Shown here: one piece after another, positions 53,001-61,291 of the stretch
Numbering within the stretch: the stretch's first letter is position 1
Layout: every line of letters begins with the position of its first letter
Source of the DNA: JAAFHB01 sp963675995
GTDB taxonomy: Bacteria > Bacteroidota > Bacteroidia > Bacteroidales > Prolixibacteraceae
NCBI GenBank assembly: GCA_963675995.2
Contig: CAXXIY010000001.1
Coordinates: forward strand, 2,852,001 to 2,916,000
Reading direction: 5' to 3'
DNA: 64,000 bases
The notes under the pieces: generated by a model
Databases searched by the model: none
The model's input: only the letters and a program-made list of their open reading frames with translations
Told to the model about the DNA's origin: nothing
Translations under genes and position numbers: made by a program

Positions 53001-53475
53001 TGTTCAGCATGTTCTGCTCTCAACCCGCGAGAGTTTCGGATGGAACCCCAAATATTCGTTTACGCAAACCGGATCACACTCCTATTGCATGGCGCTTTAT
53101 CTGCATGATGGCAATTGGCGATATGCCCAGAAAAAAGGACTTGCATTCAATAATCCGTTGACCGCCAGTGCAGGAAAAACTCAACAAACCAACTCTTCAA
53201 TTCTTCCGGTTTCACAAAGTTTCCTAAAGGTGGAACCTGTCAATGTGGTGATTTCTACCCTTAAAAAGGGCGAAGACGGAAACGGTTCCATCGTCCGCTT
53301 TTACGAAACCGAAGGAAAATTTGCCAAAGCTAAGCTTACAGGATTGAAACCCATCAGTAAAGCAACCTTGACCAACATGCTCGAATACGACGAACAGAAA
53401 CTTCCGGTTAATGCCGACGGAAGTGTAGAAATATCAGTAAAACCTTATGAGATTATTACCATAAGGTTGCAATAA
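50044..53475 (+). CDS. GH38 alpha-mannosidase-like enzyme (1)
   Basis: A 1143-residue exported protein (signal IFTTLCLTLGWLSQLQAQ). A discoidin-like domain of about 150 residues comes first, then the GH38 core. Zinc and catalytic residues can be placed: His295 and Asp297 in ATNHNDLGW, nucleophile Asp408 in NTDVPGFTYQ, His629 in WPDHGWGGNRG. The large beta domains follow to a C-terminal KPYEIITIRLQ. GH38 enzymes cleave alpha-mannosides with retention. Specificity cannot be read, and the first motif departs from the common HSHxDPGW. First of three GH38 genes here. Confidence 0.85.
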   Translation: MKMKVIFTTLCLTLGWLSQLQAQTTNPNLITNDLEVTYETSSANLNPPSRGRALNLGRDAYQVRWETDKEIEGAWVSIKWVKPQTVREIWLITKSWGYNMTLEPAAERGNYLIPKKVKISFSDGSGTEAELRIGEYFQIITFPKSIRTNLLKFTVEQVWEGSGIERTGLCKVKAYAEPHKTDFEIKTSDMYDIQNGRPVQAAVIEIVNNGSGVKNAILELIREGKKFGVVKLEEIPANSVTSQEIWIPVTFSESKLLYRIKEATNHFPEAKSFVLKPYEKGYFDGGELNIYATNHNDLGWLNTQALTADYRADTLIAPALDLMKTNPEFKYTMESVEYLKEFLVRHPERKDELIQRVREKRFAFGASYIQNLQAHVGQEKLVRQFYYGRRWLKETFPGCDTHFYINTDVPGFTYQLPQVLKKCGIDYIIQGRFPWGFYYWQGLDGTYIDVFAFRYGAESRMINPNNKAGYLKFLNERNYYFEPRQLPKSVLYDFNSDYLPPCPELIPFVKKQNEVMSKFAENWNANFKNEPKKQINPPKIKFVEPDEALKEFFGKGELNIETVKGDYPLSWAYYDEPGHREGLLMGRKGHNTLIKAEGLFSTLNMIDPTINYPQNKFDEGWLANCWPDHGWGGNRGILGDQVCVDSYAKSLKIGESLANEAISLLLSHIPQGTATQIPVVVYNQSSWTRNGFVSCKISYPANWKGLELKDAFGNTIPCELVSQSPEKHELELGLMAIGIPSIGYKTYYASEAKTFPQGYSTIKDETIENDLVSVKFGAGGISSFYDKVKKQEVLKTDKFFGGEVIQMGAPTVAWENQEPALMDDFEKTSMHDFKTIRSVESPLRYIIEKEAKMKYFTLRERFILYKMTSELIVEAYVLNWTGEKAKELRIVFPVNMDRTFSSTYDVPFGRVEIDRGDNIDYSWLPDNYECQFYPGNYGRKYLPFREALNWVDVSTGTYKGYGCLFASDMTVHLFKDETANPVDYPVVQHVLLSTRESFGWNPKYSFTQTGSHSYCMALYLHDGNWRYAQKKGLAFNNPLTASAGKTQQTNSSILPVSQSFLKVEPVNVVISTLKKGEDGNGSIVRFYETEGKFAKAKLTGLKPISKATLTNMLEYDEQKLPVNADGSVEISVKPYEIITIRLQ

Positions 53476-53488
53476 ACCTGACCCAAAA

Positions 53489-56140
53489 ATGAAACAAAAA
53501 CTTCTTTACTTCCTGGTCGGTCTGACAACGTTCCATCATCTGAAAGCACAACCCTTTAAGGTAGAAACGTCAGATAAGGTGAAGCTGGAAACTATGCTGC
53601 CGGCTACAGTGAAAATGGATGCCGGAGATCTAAAAACCAACAAAAGTTTTGGCGGAAATTCGTTAAACATTAATGGAACGGACTATTCCAGCGGGCTTGG
53701 GGTTCAGGCCAACTGCGAAATCAACTACGAATTGGACCAGAACTTCCAAACTTTCACCGTAACGGTCGGACTCGATAGTGAAATTAAAGTATACAATGAA
53801 AAAACAGGCCTTTGTTTCCAGATTTTCGGCGACGGGAAAAAGCTTTTTGAAAGCGAAAAAATGACTGTTGACAGTAAGGCCATTAAAGTTGAGGTGAATG
53901 TTGTTGGTGTTGATATTTTAAAGCTGGTTGTCCTTCACTCCGGTGAAAAAATGCGCCATGGACATGCCGACTGGGCCAACCCGGTGCTTTCGCGCGCAAT
54001 TGAAAAACAGGCATCTGCTTTACCCCCAACCCAATACGAAGTAAAATCAAAATCAATCGTGCTCGACTTATCGGGCGATGGACAGGTTACCGGAGTGAAA
54101 CTCGGTAAAGTCAAGCAATTTTATGCCCTGAGCGGGAAATCTGAATTAGCCCTTTGCCGGAAATCGACCGATGTTTCATCACGAAAACTGGAAAATGGTG
54201 GCGTTGAATTCAGTTATTGGCTCGAAAGAGAGTTGCAGAACGAAAAATGCAAAGTCAAGGAGCGTTATTATCCGACCTCCAACAGTATCCGATGGGAAAT
54301 AGAAATTGAAGGAGTCGGCAAGCCCTGGACCTGTCCGATTAACAGCACTTTTTCCTGGCCCCCAAGCCAATCTGCTAAAATCTGGATGCCTTGGGGGAAT
54401 CCCGAAGGGAAAGCGGTCAAATCCGATTGGGATCAGGAATTTACTTGGAGCGATCCGCTGGTTTCAGTTCCTTTTTTCAACCAGAATTTCAACTATGGAA
54501 TGCCCGATTATTCCGATGGAACCCGTGGTTATGTAGCCTACGACGGCAACAACATTTCGCTACCAATGATTACAATTTCAGATCCGGGAAAAGACGTGGC
54601 TTTGTCGATTATTGGGTCGCCAAAAGAGGTGGTTCTTTTCGAAGATCTGAACATTACCAGGTTCGGTGATTTTAAGTTCTCTCGCCACTACAACAGGATC
54701 AGCAGCGATAAAATCGTGAAATTTTCGGCTGATTTTGTAGCACATCCTGCCGATTGGCGTGGTGGTCTGCAATGGATGGTCACACAATATCCTGAATATT
54801 TTAATCCTGCCCTACCTTTAGCCGACGAAATTGCAGGTTGTGGCTCTTACTCCTCTTACGAAGGACCGCTCGAAGCCAAAAGATTCCAAAAAATGGGTTA
54901 CCGACTTAACTGGAAAGCGAGTTTCGATTTTCCATACATGGGATTGTTTATTCCGCCGGTAAAAAGTGATACCGAAAAATGGACCAAATTCAACGCTAAC
55001 TCAGATGGAAACTGGAACGGTAAAATTGACCAGACCTCGGTCAAACAGTTGTGCGACTACAGGGCACAAATGCGCTCGAACGGATTTTACGTCCTCGACT
55101 ATTTCAACATTACCGAACTGGGTTACGAACTGCGTGGTAGTGATGCGCCTGACGAAAAGTCGCTTTCGGATAAAAATCTCTGGAAAAACCCGCGCGCATT
55201 TATTCAGAAAAACCTGAGCGATGCGGTAATCCTGAATAACTGGAAAGGAAGTGCATTTCTGGGTGGAAATCCGCTTCTTACCTGGGGTGATGCCGTTATT
55301 ACCGATGCCGGAGTACCTGCTTACCAGGATTTCATACTCGAACAGGCCAACCGGCTGATCGAGAAAATGCCCAATACCTCCGGGATCTGTATCGACAGAA
55401 GCGACCATACCCGCATTTTCAACCAACGCGGCAACGACGGTTACACTTTTTGGCACGACAAACCTTCCCGATCGCTTGTTAACAGCTGGAAAGAAACACT
55501 GGCTAAAGTATCAGCACAATTTCATAAGGCAGGCAAAGTGGTCTATGCAAACGACCACAACCACCGACTCGATCTGATGAAAGACGTCGATGGATTCTAT
55601 GACGAAGCCGCCCATCTGGGGACTTCGCTCAACAATACGGCGTTTTTGGCTATCCGTAAACCATTTGTTGCATGGACGGCCTCGGCTAAAACACTTGGTA
55701 AAAACCCCGATGATTATTTCCAAACCTTGCTTTATATGGGCGCTTTCCCAACAGCCCCGGTTACGGGAAACGACCATACCATCGTTCCCGATAGCGTAAC
55801 CGACAACTATTATTTGCAATATGGCCCGTTGCTCGACCTGATGCGAGGGAAGAAATGGGTACTCGAACCTCATATCATCTGTATTGTAGATGAGGTCGCC
55901 AAAGCAAACCTCTTTAAAACGACCAAAGGAGTGGTGATGCCGGTAGTTTTTGCAACCTCAGAGCATCCCGTTAAAATCAGTATCCTGAAATGCGCAGATA
56001 TTGGGAAGATAACAGCTGCTTCAGCCATATTTCCAGGGAAAGATCAGGAGCTTAAACTAAAAATTACAGAACGAAAAAATAGTTACGAACTGCTGGTTCC
56101 TGTCGGGAAACGGGGTGTAATGGTAAAATTAAGCAACTAA
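53489..56140 (+). CDS. NPCBM-domain protein with unassigned hydrolase-like domain
   Basis: An 883-residue protein with an N-terminal signal (LYFLVGLTTFHHLKAQ). Residues about 35-172 match an NPCBM carbohydrate-binding module (NINGTDYSSGLGVQANCEI, VVLHSGEKMRHGHADWANPV). The rest contains an aromatic, Asp-rich body: MPWGNPEGKAVKSDWDQEF, RSNGFYVLDYFNITELGYEL, SGICIDRSDHTRIFNQRGND, VDGFYDEAAHLGTS, APVTGNDHTI. The order resembles a TIM-barrel glycosidase with Asp residues at strand ends (Asp of CIDRSD is a candidate nucleophile), but I cannot place it in a known GH family. It lies 13 bases after GH38 (1), and its stop abuts the GH78 ATG, so it is a core PUL gene. Confidence 0.7.
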   Translation: MKQKLLYFLVGLTTFHHLKAQPFKVETSDKVKLETMLPATVKMDAGDLKTNKSFGGNSLNINGTDYSSGLGVQANCEINYELDQNFQTFTVTVGLDSEIKVYNEKTGLCFQIFGDGKKLFESEKMTVDSKAIKVEVNVVGVDILKLVVLHSGEKMRHGHADWANPVLSRAIEKQASALPPTQYEVKSKSIVLDLSGDGQVTGVKLGKVKQFYALSGKSELALCRKSTDVSSRKLENGGVEFSYWLERELQNEKCKVKERYYPTSNSIRWEIEIEGVGKPWTCPINSTFSWPPSQSAKIWMPWGNPEGKAVKSDWDQEFTWSDPLVSVPFFNQNFNYGMPDYSDGTRGYVAYDGNNISLPMITISDPGKDVALSIIGSPKEVVLFEDLNITRFGDFKFSRHYNRISSDKIVKFSADFVAHPADWRGGLQWMVTQYPEYFNPALPLADEIAGCGSYSSYEGPLEAKRFQKMGYRLNWKASFDFPYMGLFIPPVKSDTEKWTKFNANSDGNWNGKIDQTSVKQLCDYRAQMRSNGFYVLDYFNITELGYELRGSDAPDEKSLSDKNLWKNPRAFIQKNLSDAVILNNWKGSAFLGGNPLLTWGDAVITDAGVPAYQDFILEQANRLIEKMPNTSGICIDRSDHTRIFNQRGNDGYTFWHDKPSRSLVNSWKETLAKVSAQFHKAGKVVYANDHNHRLDLMKDVDGFYDEAAHLGTSLNNTAFLAIRKPFVAWTASAKTLGKNPDDYFQTLLYMGAFPTAPVTGNDHTIVPDSVTDNYYLQYGPLLDLMRGKKWVLEPHIICIVDEVAKANLFKTTKGVVMPVVFATSEHPVKISILKCADIGKITAASAIFPGKDQELKLKITERKNSYELLVPVGKRGVMVKLSN

Positions 56141-58552
56141 ATGGAGAAAAAAATTAAGCAACTTCTGATTTGTCTGGTAATCACCATAAACCTGAACGGT
56201 CAGTCAACTGATCGCTGGGGGAGAAATTCATTTATTTCAAAAGCCTCTTCTACCCTGAATGGAGTAATTCCTGAAGCATCGTGGATATGGGATTCAGGAG
56301 CTGAAAATCCACAAAATTATTACCTGTTGGTCCGAAAAACAGTTAATCTAAAAGCGATTCCTGATAAAGCAATGGCATACATTTCGGCATTTGCCATGGC
56401 CGATGTGTATATTAACGGGAAATTGCTTGAACGTTGTCCGATGAACTGTGATCCTGAATTTCAGTGCTACGATTATTTCGATATCACTTCATATCTCAAA
56501 AAAGGAGAAAACTGTATTTCTGCTGTTGTCTGTAATTTCGGATTGGGTATGCACCACCAGATAAATGGACGTGGTGGTTTCTTCTTTCAGGGGAAACTGG
56601 AATTCGCCGATAAAACTTCGAACAATATTCTGAGTGACAACAGTTGGAAAGTAACTCAAGCCAAAGCATGGAATACTCAATCGAAGCTTCGCAATCCCAA
56701 AGCTCACCTTATTGGCTTTGTTGAAGAGTTTGATGCCCGCCTCATGCCCGAAGGATGGCAAGGAGCCCATTTTAACGATTCCGCTTGGGAAAATGCCAAA
56801 ATAATTGGCGTTCCGCCTGTTACCCCATTCAACAACCTGGTTGTTACCGCCCGCCCGTTGTTAACCCGCAAAATGGTGAAACCTCTGCGGAAGTGGAAAG
56901 TGAACAACCGGATCGTTTACGATTTTGGTACTGAAGTAGCTGGTTATCCTCAATTCACTGTCGATGCCAAAGAAGGAATTCAATTCGAAATTGGTACTTC
57001 CGAACGACTTGATACCAATAAAGTTGCCTTGATTCGTGCTGATACCGATCATTCTGAAAAATATACAACGAAGCAAGGTGTCCAAAGCTGGCGTCCCTTT
57101 ACCTGGTCTGGCTTCCGGTACTTCTCCATAGAGTCCGGTTCGGATGTCCGGATACAGGATATTAGTGCTGAATTTGCCCATTTCTCCTACGAAAATGAAT
57201 GTTCGTTCGAATGCTCCGACAAGCAGCTCAACGAATTCTGGCAGATTGGCAAACACACCATGCTGCTCAATTCGATGGACACTTATGTTGATCCGTGGCG
57301 CGAACATACCCAATACATTGCCGGCGACTCGCGTTATATGATGGTTTTCGGAAACTACTGTTTTGGCAAAAGTTCCCGTTTCCTGACAGCCTATAATATC
57401 CTGTGCGGCGCCGAATCGCAACGTTGGCGAAACGATGGAGCGATTCGTGCCCGCTATCCTACCGATCATTACATGGAAGTGGGACGATCCGGATATGTTG
57501 CCGATTACCAATTGGAATGGGTACTGATGATGCACGAATATTTCATGTATTATGGCAAAGACGTACTAATTGAAAACTTGTATCCGAACCTGAAAAGACT
57601 ACTGGATTATTTCCGTCCGTTCGTCGATCCCAAACTCGGCTTGCTATCCGAAATGCCGGGTTGGATCGTTCTGGACCATCCCGACACTTACCCGATGGAT
57701 CAGAAAAAGGTTATCACAGGATTGAACTGTCTGTATTATGGTGCTTTGAATGCCGCGGCAAGCATTGCCACTGACATCGCCAAAGACCCAAATCAGGCTA
57801 AAATATGGAAAGAACAAGCACAAAAACTCAAAGTAAATATCAACCAATACCTTTGGTCGAAAAAAGAGAGGGCATACCTCGATAGTTATGAAAGTACCCG
57901 CATCGGACAGCAGTCGCAGGTTTATGCTTTGTTATATGGAATCCCTGAACCCAATCAAAAAAGCGATGTCATTCAACAAATTCTGAAACGCGGAAAAGGG
58001 AGTGAGCAATCGTTGGCATATTGGGTTCTTTATTCCATGATGAACGAAGAAAATACGCAATGGGCGCTCGATTACATGCGTAAATACTGGGGAGAACAAA
58101 CCAGACTTGACTTCTTCAACGGAGCATGGCACGAAGCATGGAACACCAAATGGGGGTCAACCTCCCATGCATGGTGCTCAGGACCAACAGCCTTGCTTTC
58201 TCAAAAAGTGTTGGGGGTTGAACCATTGGATTATGGATGGAGAACCTTCCGCGTAAAACCGCAGACCGGAGATTTGCTCTGGGCAAAAGGAACTGTTTCA
58301 ACCGTATCAGGAAACATTTCGGAATCCTGGGAAAAGTCGGCAGGAGACTATTTCTCACTGAAACTGAATGTGCCGAAAGGTACTACAGCCAATGTTTATT
58401 TGCCAACTTCAGATTTAAGATCTGTGAAAATAAACAGAAAAAGTCTTGATGAAAAACCAGAAATCAAAAGTAGGATAGGTGAAGGCAAATGGGTGGTGCT
58501 GAGTGTGAATGCAGGTGAATATCAATTTGAATGTGAAAGTAAATCAGAGTAA
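56141..58552 (+). CDS. GH78-like alpha-L-rhamnosidase
   Basis: An 803-residue protein with a short signal (QLLICLVITINLNGQ). N-terminal beta domains (WIWDSGAENPQNYYLLVRKT, VYINGKLLERCP) precede a six-hairpin catalytic barrel with DPWREHTQYIAGDSRYMM (Asp384, Glu388), the GH78 general-acid region. WHEAWNTKWGSTSHAWCSGP and YGWRTFRVKPQTGDL in the C-terminal part are also typical. It should release alpha-L-rhamnose by inversion. Its ATG follows the stop of the previous gene with no gap. Substrate linkage unknown. Confidence 0.88.
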   Translation: MEKKIKQLLICLVITINLNGQSTDRWGRNSFISKASSTLNGVIPEASWIWDSGAENPQNYYLLVRKTVNLKAIPDKAMAYISAFAMADVYINGKLLERCPMNCDPEFQCYDYFDITSYLKKGENCISAVVCNFGLGMHHQINGRGGFFFQGKLEFADKTSNNILSDNSWKVTQAKAWNTQSKLRNPKAHLIGFVEEFDARLMPEGWQGAHFNDSAWENAKIIGVPPVTPFNNLVVTARPLLTRKMVKPLRKWKVNNRIVYDFGTEVAGYPQFTVDAKEGIQFEIGTSERLDTNKVALIRADTDHSEKYTTKQGVQSWRPFTWSGFRYFSIESGSDVRIQDISAEFAHFSYENECSFECSDKQLNEFWQIGKHTMLLNSMDTYVDPWREHTQYIAGDSRYMMVFGNYCFGKSSRFLTAYNILCGAESQRWRNDGAIRARYPTDHYMEVGRSGYVADYQLEWVLMMHEYFMYYGKDVLIENLYPNLKRLLDYFRPFVDPKLGLLSEMPGWIVLDHPDTYPMDQKKVITGLNCLYYGALNAAASIATDIAKDPNQAKIWKEQAQKLKVNINQYLWSKKERAYLDSYESTRIGQQSQVYALLYGIPEPNQKSDVIQQILKRGKGSEQSLAYWVLYSMMNEENTQWALDYMRKYWGEQTRLDFFNGAWHEAWNTKWGSTSHAWCSGPTALLSQKVLGVEPLDYGWRTFRVKPQTGDLLWAKGTVSTVSGNISESWEKSAGDYFSLKLNVPKGTTANVYLPTSDLRSVKINRKSLDEKPEIKSRIGEGKWVVLSVNAGEYQFECESKSE

Positions 58553-58560
58553 AAAATTCA

Positions 58561-58606
58561 GTCAGTAGTCAGGGCTTCACTCCAAGTGAAACCCTAACTA
58601 CTGACT
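58561..58606. repeat. Imperfect long palindrome between GH78 and GH38 (2)
   Basis: GTCAGTAGT, AGGG and TTCACT pair with AGTGAA, CCCT and ACTACTGAC (9, 4 and 6 bp with single mismatches between, 3-base loop). No T tract follows. It may be a REP-like element or an mRNA-processing site. Confidence 0.65.
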
Positions 58607-58638
58607 ATCGCAGAAACAAACAACGTAAAGCAATATAA

Positions 58639-61287
58639 ATGAAAAAACGACTACCCCTCCTAACTGCTTTTCTATTCATGGGAGTCCTTGGAGAATCGCA
58701 AGTTATCACACCTACTATAAAGTCTGACTTTACTTATTTTAAAAATGGGAAATTACTGGTTGTTCCATCGTCGCATCAGGACATTGCCTACATGGACCGG
58801 CCTGCAAAGTGTATCGAATTCAGGGATGAAAAAATGATTACGCCGGCACTCGAAATGCTCCGGAAAAGTCCGGATTTCTGCTTTTCGGTCGAAAATGCCA
58901 TGAACCTGTACGAATACCTCGAACGGCATCCTGATCGGCTGGATGAGATCGCCAAATATACCCGCGAAGGACGCCTGGAATGGGGAGCCAATTACAACCA
59001 GCCATACGAGGCGATGTATGATGGTGAATCCCTGATCCGCCAAATGTATGTCGGAAAAAAACGGATGCAAAAATTAATTCCCGGAGCTCAGTTTACCTGT
59101 GCCTGGGATGAAGATGTTCCTGCCCGTACCTTCCAGCGACCGCAAATGCTGGCCAAAGCCGGAGTCAAATTCCTCCAGTTTAGTCGATTCACCCCCGGAA
59201 TATACCGCTGGTTTAGTCCCGACGGAAGTTCCATCACCTGTTGGACCCCGGGACAATACGACGACTCAGGCAGACCTGTTCGTGAAGCGGAAACCGAAGC
59301 AGATCGGACAGAGGCATTGAAACAGATGCTTGGAAGATACAATCCTTACTTTGAGACGAGAAAGCTCTCTCCGAATTTCATTTACATTCATTCCTGCGAT
59401 TTCTCTGAACCACCAGCTTACGACGCTTATTTTAGCGAGTGGAATAAAAACCGTCAGCAAACCGGCCTTCCACAAATCGGATACACCACCGGATCAAAAG
59501 CCCTTCAGTTATTGACCGATGGTGGCGGAAGCATCGACACACTGATTGGTGAACGGCCCAATGTGTGGCTATACATTCACGGGCCAAACCATGAACGTGC
59601 ACTGAAAGCCGGTCGCAAAGCCGGAAAAACACTGACTGCCGCCGAAAAATTCTCAACCATTCATGCGTTGCTCAACAACAACATGAACCTCTACCCTCAA
59701 AAGCAGCTCGACAAAGCTTGGGCAGAGGCCATTTATCCCGATCATGGTTGGGGTGGAAACTGGGGTTTTATTACCGATACACTTTTCAAATCGAAATTCG
59801 AAACAGCACTGAACGTTTCCGATTCAATCCTTCGGGTAAAAACCCGGGAGATCGCCAAAATGATTGATTTCAAAAATGAAAAAGGCCTTCCGATTGTGGT
59901 GTTCAACCCGGTTTCGTGGGAACGAACAGATCCGGTCCAAATCGTGATTAATACCGAAGGCATCTATACCAACCAGTTCAGGCTGGTCGATGAGACAGGG
60001 AGAAAAGTCGATTTTCAGTACATCAAAACCGATGATAACAGTTCGGCTTCGGAAGTAAAAATCGTATTCGTAGCCGACAAAGTACCTTCCATCGGATACA
60101 AAACTTTCTACTTTATTCCGGGAGAATGGGGAGAATCGGATCGGAATCGTCTGGATTTTGACGGAAAAACCCTCAATAATGGTTTTTATAAAATCAGATT
60201 GGGAAAAGGTGGAGTTGAATCGATCATCGATAAATCGTTACAGAAAGAGCTAATTCAAAGCGATAAATTCCTTTGCGGTGAAGTGTTTTCAATGGAATCG
60301 ATTGGTACCGGCGCCGGCGAATTTACCGATGTTCAGCAACCAACTATGGGAGGATTCGAAAAAATGAGTCAGTATGCCCCGAACTGGCAACTAATCGAAC
60401 AGGGAACAGTTCGGACCGTACTCGAAACTGTTTATCCATGGACCCATTGTACCGTGCGGCAACGACTTATCGTTTATAACCTTAGCAAACGCATTGACTT
60501 TGAAGTTGATTTATTGGGTTTCGACGGGTTCCGTGCCCGTGAATTCCGTGTAGCATTTCCGCTTCGGATGGAAAATGCACAGGTGGCTTATCAGGTTCCG
60601 ATGGGCGTGGTGGAAGTAGGGAAAACCGAACTTAAACGTGTTCCAGGCTTCTCAAAACCTGAGCAAATTTACAGTACTCCGTGTGCCCGGATTCACCCGC
60701 GTGAGGTTCAGGACTGGTTTAGTGCCACAGAAGGAAATGGTTCGGTCACCATTGCTACGGATGTGGCCGTATTCGACTACATCGATCCAACCAGCAATCC
60801 GGTTTCGTACCCAATATTGCAACCATTATTAATGTCGAGCCGCCGCAGTTGTAACCGGAAACCAGATTCAAACTGGTACCTGCAACGTGGCGATCATCAT
60901 TTCAGTTATAATTTTTTGTCGTACATCGGCAATTGGAGAGATGGTCGCCAGCAAGGCGAACAGCAGAATAATCCGATGGTTGCACAGGTGATCAGCCGTC
61001 CGCAAACCAAAGGAAAATTAGCTGAGTACTTCTCGTTTGCCGCTGTTGACCAACGAAACATTGTCATCTCGACCATCAAAAAATGTGATGACAACAATTC
61101 GGTTATTCTTCGTGCGTTCGACATCGAAGGAAAAGATACTGATCTGAGGTTGAATTGGTTTAAAGGCATTTCAACGATTTCGAAAACCAATATCATCGAG
61201 GAAAATCCTGAGAAAATTAAGACCGGTAAAGAAGCAGGAGAATTGCATATTGGCAAATTCTCAATCGAAACCTACAAAGTGGAATAA
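58639..61287 (+). CDS. GH38 alpha-mannosidase-like enzyme (2)
   Basis: An 882-residue protein with a signal peptide (LPLLTAFLFMGVLGESQ). The catalytic domain starts almost at once: His46 and Asp48 in PSSHQDIAYMD, nucleophile candidate Asp159 (with Asp157) in AWDEDVPARTF, His369 in YPDHGWGGNWG. It lacks the N-terminal discoidin-like part of GH38 (1) but shares the YPDHGWGGN block and the C-terminal beta domains. It begins 86 bases after the GH78 gene, across the imperfect palindrome. Confidence 0.85.
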   Translation: MKKRLPLLTAFLFMGVLGESQVITPTIKSDFTYFKNGKLLVVPSSHQDIAYMDRPAKCIEFRDEKMITPALEMLRKSPDFCFSVENAMNLYEYLERHPDRLDEIAKYTREGRLEWGANYNQPYEAMYDGESLIRQMYVGKKRMQKLIPGAQFTCAWDEDVPARTFQRPQMLAKAGVKFLQFSRFTPGIYRWFSPDGSSITCWTPGQYDDSGRPVREAETEADRTEALKQMLGRYNPYFETRKLSPNFIYIHSCDFSEPPAYDAYFSEWNKNRQQTGLPQIGYTTGSKALQLLTDGGGSIDTLIGERPNVWLYIHGPNHERALKAGRKAGKTLTAAEKFSTIHALLNNNMNLYPQKQLDKAWAEAIYPDHGWGGNWGFITDTLFKSKFETALNVSDSILRVKTREIAKMIDFKNEKGLPIVVFNPVSWERTDPVQIVINTEGIYTNQFRLVDETGRKVDFQYIKTDDNSSASEVKIVFVADKVPSIGYKTFYFIPGEWGESDRNRLDFDGKTLNNGFYKIRLGKGGVESIIDKSLQKELIQSDKFLCGEVFSMESIGTGAGEFTDVQQPTMGGFEKMSQYAPNWQLIEQGTVRTVLETVYPWTHCTVRQRLIVYNLSKRIDFEVDLLGFDGFRAREFRVAFPLRMENAQVAYQVPMGVVEVGKTELKRVPGFSKPEQIYSTPCARIHPREVQDWFSATEGNGSVTIATDVAVFDYIDPTSNPVSYPILQPLLMSSRRSCNRKPDSNWYLQRGDHHFSYNFLSYIGNWRDGRQQGEQQNNPMVAQVISRPQTKGKLAEYFSFAAVDQRNIVISTIKKCDDNNSVILRAFDIEGKDTDLRLNWFKGISTISKTNIIEENPEKIKTGKEAGELHIGKFSIETYKVE

Positions 61288-61291
61288 GCAA

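Noticed and set aside
56861..57535. A 224-residue open frame on the - strand inside the GH78 gene
   Set aside because: It is a shadow of the GH78 coding frame, with no recognisable motif, no start context and no neighbours on that strand.
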